A stretch of DNA of 64,000 nt from Rhizopus arrhizus (taxonomy: Eukaryota; Mucoromycota; Mucoromycetes; Mucorales; Rhizopodaceae), in the NCBI GenBank assembly GCA_024220505.1, contig JAKZZE010000003.1, positions 1,860,001 through 1,924,000 on the forward strand, written 5' to 3'. The notes under the pieces were generated by a model. It did no database searches, was not told where the DNA came from, and saw nothing but the letters and a program-made list of their open reading frames with translations. A program made the position numbers and the translations under genes. Positions within the stretch are counted from its first letter, which is position 1. Every line of letters starts with the position of its first letter. Positions 1 through 11,289 of the stretch are shown piece after piece.

Positions 1-185
1 TGCCTTGTTCAATCTTAGGTTATGACAGCATGTATAATAGATTACTTTACACTGGTTGGCGTTGCTCAAAGAACGTATAATCTTTGGAGAATCTTGGGTT
101 ATGTGGTTGTGATTGAAAAGTTTGAAAACATACAATTTTTACATAAAAATCGTGTAATTTTTTTATTTATTTTATTTCATATTTT

Positions 186-1667
186 TTAATGTGTTGTCTC
201 ATCATCTGTACTTGATCCTTCTTCACCTTCTGGCACTTCTTCATACACTTCTTCCATATCACTTCCTACCTCTTCTTCTTCCTCTTCTTCATCTTCCTCT
301 TCTGCCTCTTCTGCCTCATCATCATCATCTTTAAACCGAAGAAAACCTACTTGATCTTCACTCTCATTCTCTCTTGCATATTGACTCCAACCATCATCGT
401 CCTCATCATCAAATAACCTTACAAACCCTTCTTCTTCATCTTCTTTTTCTTGTTCTTTCTCTCTTTCTTGCTGCTGCTGATGATCACGAAACCAAACTTT
501 AGGTGAAACAGTCTGCTGCACAGCCTCCTGAGCCACCTTCACCTTGAATTTCTGTGCCTGCAAATACCGTGGACTCACCCAACTACTCAACCTCACAATA
601 CCCGTCCCTTCCTTGCCCTTTCTTTTTGCCACATGAGGCAGCCGACAGTTCGCATTGGAGCATTTCCCTGTCTCTGCAAACTCTGGACAGACATGAATAT
701 GCTTTTCATCACAACCGAGGCCTCTGGGACAATACCCTTCCATCGCAAACGGCTTGCAGACCGGCGACTCTGGGTTGACACGGACGTGAGCGTAAAGGCA
801 GTTTTCCTTGGCACAGTGTCCCTTTTGAAAGTGAACACAGTGTGGCATGATATGGTCGTTGGGTGTGTGGGACAGGCTGCAGGTGGCTTTGGTGCATTTG
901 CCTTGAAGGAATCGAGGACAGATCGCTCGACGGTGACGATCGTGACGAAAGAGACATCGGTCTCCGTTGGGACAGCGTCCGTAACGCGTGTAGAATCCGC
1001 AGTAGGTCGGTTTCTTTTGTCTTGTCTGATTGCTTTTGAGAACAAGGGATTTTCTGCCTTGACGAATGTAGCCCTCTGGACCACGAATAAAGACCTTGTT
1101 CTTGCTATTGTTCATTGGTCTGCGTTTGCTAAGGTATATGCTTAGTCATATGTCATTCAACAAGGGTTTTTACCTTTTGATGGTCCTTCGAACAAGGTAT
1201 TTAGGTGCGTTCTGTATCAATATATTGGATTTATCCAAAACATCCTTTCGAACCAATTTCTTTCCTTTCACTACAAATTCAACCCCATTCACAGAGACTT
1301 GCTGTCGACCGGTACTTGGATCGACAGACTTGACAATCGTATTGTTCTTTTGATTGATCAACTGACGGTGATGGCTCTTTTGTGGTTGCTGCTGTGCTGG
1401 CTGTTGAGGATAACTAGGTGGTCTGGTATGATATGAAGGTCGATAGACAGGTCGATAAGTGGAGGCGGGTGGTGGTCTATATACATTGGGTCGATATGTT
1501 GTGGTGGGTGGCCTATATACATTGGGTCTATATACATTATTGGGTCGATAGGGCGGTCGAAAAGTAGTTGAAGAACCCCTGTAACCGTTGGATATGTTGT
1601 TGCGTTGTTGTTGAATAGCCATTGTTAATTGGCTAATACGATCCATCATTTCTTGATTACTCGTCAT
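186..1667 (-). CDS. CCCH zinc-finger protein, ZC3H3/Red5-like
   Basis: Two exons, 1667-1174 and 1119-186, separated by a 54-nt GT-AG intron that keeps frame; predicted 475 aa. The N-terminal half has Tyr-Arg-Pro repeats and a conserved-looking block reading VSVNGVEFVVKGKKLVRKD. Residues 205-327 carry five CCCH fingers in close succession (spacings such as C-x8-C-x5-C-x3-H and C-x7-C-x4-C-x3-H). The C-terminus is strongly acidic (D/E runs). Five tandem fingers of this kind characterise the ZC3H3 (Smicl) family, whose fission-yeast member Red5 acts in nuclear RNA decay and polyadenylation control. The role here is inferred from family. The start is the first ATG after a 24-nt A/T run. The family call is fairly firm, the function less so. 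Confidence 0.8.
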
Positions 1668-1929
1668 TGTGTGTTTATGAAAAAAAAAAAAAAAAAAAAA
1701 AAAAGTTTGGATACAAGCAAAAATAAAAAAAAAATAAAAAAAAATAGCTGCACTCTAAAATTGACTTGATAGAAACAAACTTTTTCAAAGATAAATTGTT
1801 GTGATTTATTCCAAAAAAGAGGAGAAATAGATGAATTGATAAGCTGACGATTAGAAAAGGATATACATTTATTATATACACAAATATATATACAACATGT
1901 ACATATATAAAGGAAGAATAATTATAAAT

Positions 1930-2721
1930 TTAAAACGAAAACACACGAACAGTGACTTTTGAATAATCCATCCATCTTGTCCGCATCGCTTCTTTCCACT
2001 GAACTTGATTTGACACAAGCATCACATTTTCAGTTACTGAACAAGCAGGAGATGATATCTGTTTATGATTGGATACGGACAATAAGATAAGTTGACTTGA
2101 TAATCTAATATCAAGTAGGGCAAACTTTTGAATAATTCTCCATTTCATTGTGTCAAAGTCAGTCGAACGAGATACACAGAGAACGACAATGTTCTCACAA
2201 TCATAGACCAACTTGATCCGAATCCTGTCTTCGGTCTTTTGTGAACTGTTGCAGTGGCTACTATAACTCATCGTGCTGATATTCGTGCTATGGCTGCTCG
2301 TGCTAACACTCGTACTATGGCTACTCGCGCTGATGTTGGTATGATGACTACTTGTACTCATGTTAACATGCTGATTGTAACACTCATTCATGTTCAAGTT
2401 GAAGAAAGAAATATAAATATCCGAACTAGTCATGACTGTCGGTAAGCTCAACAGATCCTTGCAAAACCTTTCGAGTTCTGTCTGTCGATGCATATAGTGC
2501 TGATGTCTTTTGATCCAGTAATATGTTTTGCTATGATTCATCTGTGGGGCTGTCTTGTCAATCGCTTTGAGCTGTTGAGCAAATTGAATAAACTCTGAAT
2601 AACGTCGTTTGATTTCGATCGTATCATGGTTTTCAAACTCGATTTGAATTGGATACCAAACATGTTTATTTTGACGTTCATAAGGTTTTACTTTAATATC
2701 CTTGATGGAGCAAAATACCAT
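1930..2721 (-). CDS. PX domain protein with PB1-like C-terminus
   Basis: Single exon, 263 aa from the ATG at 2721. The frame stays open upstream to 2910, but that part is translated poly-T and looks non-coding. An N-terminal PX domain is visible, including the RRYSEF phosphoinositide-binding core and a C-terminal helix (residues about 1-110). It is followed by a Ser/His/Thr-rich linker of imperfect repeats (HSTNIS-type) and a region of about 95 residues beginning IRIKLVYD that resembles a PB1 domain. PX followed by PB1 is the C-terminal order of Bem1/Scd2 polarity scaffolds, but no SH3 domain is seen here. It probably binds phosphoinositides at membranes. The PB1 assignment is tentative. Confidence 0.65.
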   Translation of the reverse strand: MVFCSIKDIKVKPYERQNKHVWYPIQIEFENHDTIEIKRRYSEFIQFAQQLKAIDKTAPQMNHSKTYYWIKRHQHYMHRQTELERFCKDLLSLPTVMTSSDIYISFFNLNMNECYNQHVNMSTSSHHTNISASSHSTSVSTSSHSTNISTMSYSSHCNSSQKTEDRIRIKLVYDCENIVVLCVSRSTDFDTMKWRIIQKFALLDIRLSSQLILLSVSNHKQISSPACSVTENVMLVSNQVQWKEAMRTRWMDYSKVTVRVFSF

Positions 2722-3754
2722 TTCACAAGTGGAAAAAAAAAAAAAAAAAATCCAAAAGTAAAATAATGTGGTATTATTTATATTAAAAGTGGTTCGATAT
2801 TTGGTTCCAATGGACAGATCCTGTGAAATAGCCCCAAGACGTGGCCTGGGGCTGTTCTTAAGGGGTGAAAGGGAAGGATTGGGATGATCAACTTTTTTTT
2901 TTCTCCACAATGGCTTTTTATTCTCTTACTTTTGATTCAATCATCTTTAGAGACACATAAATTAGCATCAATAAGAGAGGACACATCAAAAAAAGCACAT
3001 TTATTCTCCTTTTTATTAGTAGACATCTTTTCCTATGGAATGAGATAGGATGTCTAGAGGAAATCATCCTTGACAATAGCCTGTCTAGGTGAATGAGACA
3101 AGAGGATCTTCATACCCAACGTCAAATATTGAATAGACGCGTATCATCTTTCTAATCACTGTCTATCAAGGGTTTGTATCATTTTTGCATAAAACCCCTT
3201 TGATTAGAAAGAATGACACATCAGCTTCATGATCGAAAGAGGCTTGCTTGGTGACAGCTTCAAATGACTGCTTCACGTGAGCACACCACACTTCACTCCA
3301 GACAAACATCACAGATACTTTCAGTATCTTAAAATAAATTCAAGCAGTTCCACAAGGAAATTTCATCCGATACCCATCTCCTTTTATGCTCTCGTCTGAT
3401 TTGTTTTTGAATAACAAAACTAGCTGCTGATGTCTCTAGAATCTACATGCTTGTCTCTCTCTCTCTCTTCTTTGATATACTTGTTTTAATTTCATTTTAA
3501 ATAGCGATTATTAGCCGTTGGCTTCTTATTCTTTACCGCGTATGCCATAGAAATAAGGATATCGTCCATGACAAAGCTATCTGTATATTTTACCACCAAT
3601 CCCATATACAAAATAACACTAAATGACTATTAAAAGCAGCTTGATGATACCGATCAGTTGGTAGTATGCAACAACAGTTACTTTCTATGAAATCTCTTTT
3701 TGTGAATAAGGCGAGAATGAAAACGACACAGACGGTTAGAAAAAGCTGCGTGTC
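2722..3754. other. Gene-free stretch
   Basis: No convincing coding exon or RNA gene on either strand. It holds the presumed upstream region of the PX gene and a short CT microsatellite near 3455-3470. Confidence 0.5.
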
Positions 3755-3988
3755 TTAAAATCGTTTATCAAAGCTCCTAAGCATATTTGATTGATCCTCT
3801 AGAGATCTACCTTGAGCAGTCTGCTCCTTTCGGGACCACACAAGCACTTTTTGCATGTTCTGAGTCTCTCGGTCACGATATTCAAGAACGTTTACTTTAA
3901 TAGCATAAGCCCTATTTTGATCTGAAGCCATGACCACCTCCCTTTCTCTTTTTACTTTTTGTTGCAGTGTCCTGCTCAGCACATCCAT
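3755..3988 (-). CDS. Unassigned small open frame (77 aa)
   Basis: An ATG-started frame of 77 codons with balanced amino-acid composition, rich in charged residues, with internal Met at residue 20. I do not recognise the protein. It has no signal peptide or membrane segment. It could be a small gene, a lone exon or a relic. Kept because its composition looks more coding-like than the A/T-rich frames around it. Confidence 0.2.
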   Translation of the reverse strand: MDVLSRTLQQKVKREREVVMASDQNRAYAIKVNVLEYRDRETQNMQKVLVWSRKEQTAQGRSLEDQSNMLRSFDKRF

Positions 3989-5163
3989 CGGAAAACGAAG
4001 AAAGTGGCTTGTGATCTATGCAGCTTATGTAGTGCTACGCTACAGACACCTTTGTTTGTCATGTAAAATTTCATAACATTACTCTACAAACATTTGCCTA
4101 AAAAAGAGCTTGATTGAGTAGGCAATCGGGTATAATTCAAGGGTTATAGAGTCAACCAAATGTAGATTTGAAGAATAGGATCCCTTTAATACGCTAGGAA
4201 TACTAACCGAGGCCGTCCTTTACTGCCGCTTCTAGGGTTTTTGATACACAGTGGTAGGATAACGTACGTGTATCTCTTTTCTTCTTTGTCATCAACGTTA
4301 ATAACCACTCAGAATATGAATAACGCAAAACAGCTATATTCCGAAAGCTGAAGAAAACACAAATTACATTTTTTAACAAAAAGATAAAGGTAAGCATAAA
4401 TGATTTCTTTAGACATTTTAGGAATTTTAAAATCCTGTTGAAGAAAAAGTATATCCTAATGCTAATTTTGCTAGGTTCTTTGCCAATTATACCAATTCAA
4501 TGAATTTAGAAAGTAAAATATCATGTTATGTATTAAAAGTAACAAAAAAAAAGAAACTCACATGCCTTTCAATAGTCAATATGACTATCTAAAAAATGAT
4601 TACTTTAGGCCTTTGTCCTTCAAGAACAAATTGTATGTTGTTTATCATTCTGAAATTGAATACAACCCTTTAATGTGGAAAAGCATTTAAACACCGAATA
4701 AGGCCATGTCAAAGAGCAGGATAAACCCCTTTTATCAACCTTCATGCTAAGTAATATAGTCCTATATGTTTTCAAGCGCTACTCTTTATACTCTAGTTAT
4801 CTTTCACTTGTGTTTTGAAATTCTGATGTACTAAATGACCTTACTTGTTTTCAACCATGTAGTTTGTTTATATTTTTATAATAAAAAAAAGCAGGATCAA
4901 AATTTGTATGCATACACTATATCCATTTCTCTTTACGTTCTCAGTAGATGCTCGTTCTTTTAGGCCTTATTCTCGAATATATAAAAGAACACAAGAGTAT
5001 GTGACTGGATCAAACGCGAAATAAAACATTAATCATCAGAAAAGCCAAGACTTCCTTTGTATGTTTCTAACTTTCTTTAAATTAAAAGAACATGCTGCTT
5101 TTTTTTTTTTTTTGCTTGCTTATTAATATACTTTGAAAGCGAACTATTTGAGAAGAGTAGCCC

Positions 5164-5207
<44 letters not shown>

Positions 5208-5449
5208 CACTAGTAACCTAAATTTTTATTTGAATAAGGAAATGATAATGATATGTGTAAGTATATGCGTAAGTGGATAGTATAACTACGTTAACTTTAG
5301 CAAAGACATCAAAATTGCGTAAAGATACTATCATGTCATTTTTTCTTTCTGGAAAATAATTGCCACCTTTCAAACTCATTTAAAAAGAGCAAAATCGGAA
5401 TCCTTTTTTTTTTTCTTTTTTTTTCTTCTTCTTTTCATTATACAATATC
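3989..5449. other. Gene-free stretch with long poly-A
   Basis: No supported gene. It contains a poly-A run of nearly 40 nt at about 5168-5205 and a poly-T run near 5099-5113, with C/T-rich sequence just before the glyoxalase start codon. Confidence 0.5.
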
Positions 5450-6100
5450 ATGTCCACAAACCCTAGTAAATACGTTTTTAACCACACTATGATCCGAGTT
5501 AAGGATCCCAAGGCTTCCATCAAATTCTATACTGAAGTTATCGGTATGAAGTAAAGTATACAAAAGAAGAGACGCGACATTCTCGGATACTGACGGAACA
5601 TAGGCTTATTACTTCTGCCGACTATGAACAAAGCAAGTTCACATTATATTTCTTGGCTTTCATTGATTCTGTTCCCGAATCTGAAGAAGAAAAGAAGAAG
5701 TTGGCCTTTAGTATTCCTGGTGTATTAGAGTTAACACAGTAAGTGAAGGGAATAGATGAAGAAAGAAAAAAAATAATCTTACATCATATTAGTAACTGGG
5801 GTACTGAGAACGAAGCTGACTTTGCTTATGCAAATGGTAATACAGATAATGGACGCGGTTTTGGTCACATTGCTGTTGTTGTAGATAATATTGAAAAGGC
5901 TTGTGAAAGATTTGAATCCCTTGGTGTCAAATTCATCAAGAAGTTGACAGATGGCAAGATGAAGAATATTGCTTTTATTGCTGATCCTGATAACTACTGG
6001 ATTGAGGTAAAGTCATTAGAGAGAGAAAGAGGAACAAGAGACTTAGCATTTATTTAAATAGGTCATTGCTAATCCTACCATCTCTGGCCCTCCTATTTAA
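5450..6100 (+). CDS. GLO1: Glyoxalase I (lactoylglutathione lyase)
   Basis: Four exons, 5450-5550, 5604-5738, 5793-6006 and 6062-6100, give 162 aa with all junctions in frame. The enzyme converts the methylglyoxal-glutathione hemithioacetal to S-lactoylglutathione, a cytosolic detoxification step. The four expected metal ligands of a single-domain glyoxalase I are visible: His12 (in [10 protein letters not shown]), Glu76 (GVLELTH), His104 (GFGHIAV) and Glu150 (NYWIEV). The first ligand is His, as in bacterial and yeast forms, whereas the human enzyme has Gln. The protein is one glyoxalase unit, not the fused double domain of budding yeast. The third intron lies just before the last 12 codons, so the in-frame stop at 6055-6057 is avoided only by splicing. 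Confidence 0.92.
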
Positions 6101-7207
6101 ATGGTTAATAAAGAATGATTCACTTGTAAAAAGACAGTAATTGTGTCAACTATTTTATAACTCCCATTGTTTGCTTTCCTAATGCAGTCGACAATCTTTT
6201 TATGGAGATTAAAAGAGTGAAAAATGTGACTGGTGAGACGCATCTACTGAACACATGCTTTATTTCAACCCTTTTTGTGGCGAAGCTAGCAACTTTCCAC
6301 AAGCATAAAAACCCATTTTTGTGTGAGGGTCAAAGGCAAGCTGAAAATAAAAAAGAAAGGGGGGAGGAGAGGGAAACAGTATGCAAAGAGCTATTTTTTT
6401 TGTGATATTGATTACAACCGAAATAGTGTACAGTGCAGTACACAATCTTTTTGTGAATTCATAAAGCATGTATCTTTCTGAACCGAATATGTACAACTTC
6501 CTCACACGGATACTGAAATGGTAGAATGAAAACTGTATCAGTACTTGTGATCATTCTGCGCGTCATGATAGCTTTTAATCTTTACAAGGTTTGAAATCAA
6601 CTTAAAACCTAATTCAAAAAGAAATGCATAAATTTATCCTAGGCATAAACCTTTTTTCTCACTGAAATATCATAAAAGTCTAAAGTTATTATTTGAGCAC
6701 AAAGACAAAAGGAGATGATTTTATGAAATAGGAACGGTTTTAATATAAAAAAAACCATTGATTGTACTGCTGTAATTAAATCTATGAAAGGGGAAGACGT
6801 TATAGACAATAAGTTTTATTTCATAACCCGCTTGGTATACGTTTCATATTATTTATGCAATCTCCCTGATTTTCTCCCTTTTTTATATTTGGCGTAAAAA
6901 CAAAATAATTTCATCATATCTTTTGTAAACTCAATTAATATACCAAGAAATAAACTCTTTTTTTAGATGTTCTATCTTTTACAGTTAATCAACTTAATAC
7001 TACAAATAATTGTTACATTAATATTCTATGCTTTCACTTCTACTTTTTTTTTACTAGTCTCCCTTTCATATCTTCCACCCCCCCCCTTTTTTTTTTAAAA
7101 ATATAAATACATGTTTACGTGTTTGATGTGTTTATTATTTCCCTTCTTTTTCTTTTTCTTTTCTATCTTGTACTTTATTAATTTAATAATTCAATAAAAA
7201 ACGAAAA
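6101..7207. other. Gene-free stretch
   Basis: AT-rich DNA with no supported gene. A C8-T10 tract at about 7079-7097 and C/T-rich sequence precede the next gene. Short frames at 6202-6505 overlap each other on opposite strands and look like chance. Confidence 0.5.
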
Positions 7208-8633
7208 ATGTCAAAGGGTAAAATAAAGGAAATAGGTATTCCTCTGAATATGCATCACAGCCTAAACACTTTCTCATAATTAGCAGCAACTTATATTTGT
7301 CAAAGAGTGGCTCATGCTATTTTACCTGAAACACTTCGTATATCAACCGACGGATTATTTTACATCAACTCATTTATAGATGAATTTCTCTTTATGTTAC
7401 TCACGACCACCAAACCTATCCATGTGCTCAACATCAAAAATAACATTCAACTTAAGTTCTTGCCCAACAGCCTCGGAAGAAATGCGTTGATTGAGGCTGA
7501 TGTCGAATTAATGGAAGCAACTTCTTGCAAACAAGGCACTGAGTATGAGATTTCTGATATTCAAACAGCCTGTGCGCAACACTGTACCTTGTCGGACTAT
7601 AAATCTCCGTCATCGGATGCAGTCATCATTTATCTTACAGCCATTGTTGAGCACATGGCAGAATATCTCTTGACTTCTATTGCAGATCAAACAGAAGGAG
7701 ATTATATTCGCGTAAGAGATGTACTGATTGGTCTATCGAATGACCCAAAAGTAAACCATTTATTTCACAAAATGAATTTAAAAAAACAATTACAAGTAAG
7801 GAACACTGATATTGTGTGGATGTCTAATTAAAATCAAATTGAGTTAGAAAAAGGTTAACATCCATTTGAATACTCCTACTACTTTATTATCCATTCATAA
7901 TGAAACTAAATTTGAATCAAGTAAGGATTACCTGCCCTTGTCTACAACACGCTATTGATATACAAATATAGGTTCAACTATACATTCGTCTGCATCATCA
8001 TCCAGAAAATCAATTGACAGTAATACTTCTTGCAAGAGTTCAAAAAAACGATTCAGTTTCTTTAACACCAGCAAGAAAAAAAACCGACAGTCCAACCCAC
8101 CCTCTCTTCCCACCAACACACTTTCTTCACCTCATCCTTCTCCTTTAGCAACTGACTTTGAATGTCTCTTTCAGTCGGGTCAAACCAAAAAAGTCTCACT
8201 CACCCCTAACCGTTTAAAATCCATCGAAATCACTCATCAGCAACCCACCCCTGTCTCTACTCCTCCCCTGACACCTGCCTCAAGCCTAGCCTCACGTCCC
8301 TCTCAACGCTCAAGACAGTCTGTCATTTCAGAAGAGGAAACGATCGAAAGACCTTCATCCAGTGTTTTCAAGCGTATCTCTGTGGGGACCAGACCCCCTT
8401 CATTTCACGAATGCCTAATAGCAAAACAAGATGAATTCTCAAAAAGTAAAATAGAAAACCAAGGGCTTGTCTATCTGGTTCCTTCCACACTACGTCACAG
8501 GGTGAAAACAGCCCACAGGTCATGTCAGACGGAAGACACGATAGAAGAAGACGATAAAGAAGAATGGTTTATAGATGATTGTAATAATAATGATGAAGAA
8601 CACGTTGTAGAATGGTTATTAGGATTTAATTAA
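7208..8633 (+). CDS. Tandem H2B-like/H2A-like histone-fold protein
   Basis: Four exons, 7208-7217, 7287-7795, 7854-7920 and 7972-8633, give 415 aa with every junction in frame. An alternative acceptor at 7283 would add one Ala. Residues 6-81 align by eye with H2B: Pro-Glu-Thr then ISTDG and INSFIDEF (H2B helix 2), then IQ and LPNSLGRNALIEAD (H2B C-terminal helix pattern LPxxLxxxAxxE). Residues 88-166 resemble H2A: DAVIIYLTAIVEHMAEYLL (H2A helix 2) and YIRVRDVLIGLSNDPKVNHL (H2A helix 3/docking start). A Ser/Pro-rich basic tail of about 220 residues follows, with SGQTKKVSLTPNRLKSIEI and an acidic end. It is not a canonical histone: it has introns and diverged acidic-patch positions. DNA or chromatin association is inferred. 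The gene model is firm, the histone reading is my own pattern match. Confidence 0.7.
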
Positions 8634-9958
8634 ATAAAAGAGTAGACTCTTTTTGTTCCTTGTCAACTAGCCCTTTTTTTTTTCGTATTTTGCAGGCGTG
8701 GGGAAACATTGCGTCGTTTTGATTTCTTTATTCATCCCAAACTTATTTGCAGTCATTATTATTTTACCCTGAATACGTCAGTGTTATATATATAAAAAAG
8801 GATAGAAAGGGAGTATGTACATTTTGAATAATGCGAATGGTATTTGCTGGTTAAATGATCTTCAAGAAAACAAAAAAAAAACAAAAAAAAAAAAAAAGTT
8901 CCTTATTTGGATCCTCATTGCTAATTTTTGCTGATAACAGGTTCTAAAATATAAGATCGCAAAGAACAAGAGAGAGAGAGAGAAAACCTGTTTGTGTAGG
9001 AGTGCCCGCCTTTTTTTTTTGTACATCTATGTTGATGTAAAGAACAGGTTATGTCTTTTTAAAAAAAGAAAAAAAAAACGATGGACCAAAGAATCTCTTG
9101 GCACTTCAAAGGGAAGCTTTGGTTTGAATGTCTTGAAAATAAGTTGTGATTAGAGTTAAAGTATATGAAATGAAAGAATAAATCCAAAGACTGTTTTATT
9201 GGTTACGTTATCCGTTTATTGTTAAAAGCCAAAGGTCTTAAGGAGAGGGTGTTTTGCGAGTAAGACGTGACACAATTCCACGAATGAGTGATCTACTTGA
9301 AAAGGGAGGAAGGGGATCTTTCAATGAGCAAGCATATAAAAAGAGGAGAGGTTGTCAAATGAATATTAAAATTTAACTTTCTATTGGTGTGTATCTATTT
9401 GTTTTTTTTTTTTTTTTTTTTTTTTGTTAGGCATAAGGGTGTGTATTTCTCTCCTTACTAATATATCCATGCTATAAAGCTCCTTTTCTACTCAACTGCA
9501 ACCTTCCCTTTATAAATTTATGTATGAAACAACCTTTGATCCTTGAAAAGAAAATATAGTTAAAACTATGCATAAAAGTAATGATAATCAACTATTTTTT
9601 TGTTTCTCTTGTTTATTGTTCATCTTTCTTCTTATCTCTGGCTCCTTCCATGTTATTTTCATTGGCATCTTTTTACAATAGTGAAGATAGGACGCATGAG
9701 AAAAGGAATAGTAAAGAAACGAAAAAAAAGGAGAGAACTTTTTTTTTGTTTCTCCGAGTAACAATTATAGTATCTTGATATACACACATATACACATAGG
9801 GAGTAAAGTGGTGAGAAAGAAAGAGAGAGAGAGAGAGAGAGAAAAAGAGAGAGAGCGAAAGAGATGACTTCAGATAACACAATATAAATGCTTTCCTTTT
9901 TCTTTTCTTTTCTTTTCTTATTCTCGTTTCCCCCTCTTCCCTAAAGTCTTTCTTCTTT
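8634..9958. other. Gene-free stretch, microsatellites
   Basis: No supported gene. It contains A-runs near 8873-8897, a poly-T run at about 9402-9425, a GA microsatellite at about 9824-9855 and a T/C-rich tract (TCTTT repeats) directly upstream of the next start codon. Confidence 0.55.
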
Positions 9959-11289
9959 ATGAACAGTACTGACACGAGGGTTACACTTCACTTGGGTGAA
10001 GTCAACCCAGATGCTTTAGAAATTGCTTCTGAATTAACTTCTCTTACTTGTATTACCGTATTGGCTGTTGCTTTGGGAGCAAAGACATTTGGTGAAAAAA
10101 TGAAAACGCTTAATTACGGCCGTGTGCTTGTTATCTTGCTTTATACTCTCTCTTGGGCCTTTGCTGCTACTTCAGTTGTAGTTGTGTCTACCAATAATAG
10201 TAAGATTGAATTGTGCATCGTTTTTTTTTATTAAGTTTATTTGTATAGATAATATCATTTCATGTACACTTGGTATGCTTTCTTGTGATTTTTTCTATGC
10301 TGGAAGTAAAATTGTTGCTTATGCCTGGTACTTTAAAGAATATAGAGTTGATTTGTAAAATAACAAATATCGTATAGGCTGATTGAACGTGTACACTTGG
10401 TAACTGCTGTCAAGACAACACGTTTAAAAACACTTCAATACAAGATTCATATTTTATTACTCTGCCCTTATATTATCATTTTCGCTCTTATGGTAAAAAA
10501 AAAAATACATGGAGACGATCCGAATGATAATTAAACATCTTTTTTTTTTTGTATAGTTGAGTTTTAGAAATATTTACCTAGAAGCTGATGGTACTTGTAC
10601 TATCGGTCTTCAAGACGTTGCTAGTATTCCTCTCTTGGTAAATTATAAAAACACAAAATCAATTCAATTTATTAATAAATATCGTTTAGATTTATGATTT
10701 TGTAAGATGACTGAAAAGAAAGGGAGTAAAAACTAACTTTATTTATAGTTTTTTAACTTGTACCTTACATGGCTTTTTATGCGACCATTGAGAAACATTG
10801 GTCGTGATACTCGTACTGATTGGAAGGCAACTCGTCTTTATAAGCTTGCTAGACGTACCTTGGTTGCTTCCATCATGTGTTTGTCGATTTCTTTTCTTAA
10901 TGTCCTGTGTGTCGTCATCACCCATGGCCATCAAAGAGGATTGGTTTGCTTGACCATGTGTACTGTAGATGTAACGGTAAGTTGTAGAAAATAGAAAAAA
11001 AAAAGAATGCAATATTTATCGCAAGTAGGTCAATGTTGTCACTGTCCACTGGGTTACTACAAGTGGCTCTTCCACTACTAGCAACGGTCGCACAAAGACT
11101 CACAACGATGATCATATCACAGCCGATATGACATTTGATGGTGATGATATTAGACATCACGAAAAGTCAATGAAGTTTGATGGTCCTATGATTCAACCGC
11201 ATATCTTGGAAGAAGATGATAGTCTTAGTATGAAATCGGCTGATTTATCTTACCAAAGTGAAAAGCCTATTAGCAAATATTATAATTAA
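9959..11289 (+). CDS. Seven-transmembrane receptor-like protein
   Basis: Six exons, 9959-10199, 10249-10327, 10378-10492, 10557-10637, 10749-10976 and 11029-11289, give 334 aa in frame throughout. The spliced protein shows a short N-terminus, seven hydrophobic segments (centred roughly on residues 32, 62, 92, 135, 160, 197 and 230) and a hydrophilic C-tail of about 90 residues rich in Asp, Ser and His. The third segment ends in WLIERVH, a position where many G-protein-coupled receptors carry an E/D-R motif. I do not recognise the family. The topology fits a plasma-membrane sensor, but a transporter or another seven-helix protein is possible. The introns matter: no single exon shows the seven-helix pattern. 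Confidence 0.7.

Noticed and set aside
1675..1881. Hydrophobic 68-codon frame
   Set aside because: It consists of translated poly-A/T and low-complexity sequence.
9659..9975. Ser/Leu-rich frames over the GA microsatellite
   Set aside because: Produced by the simple repeat. No independent coding signal.
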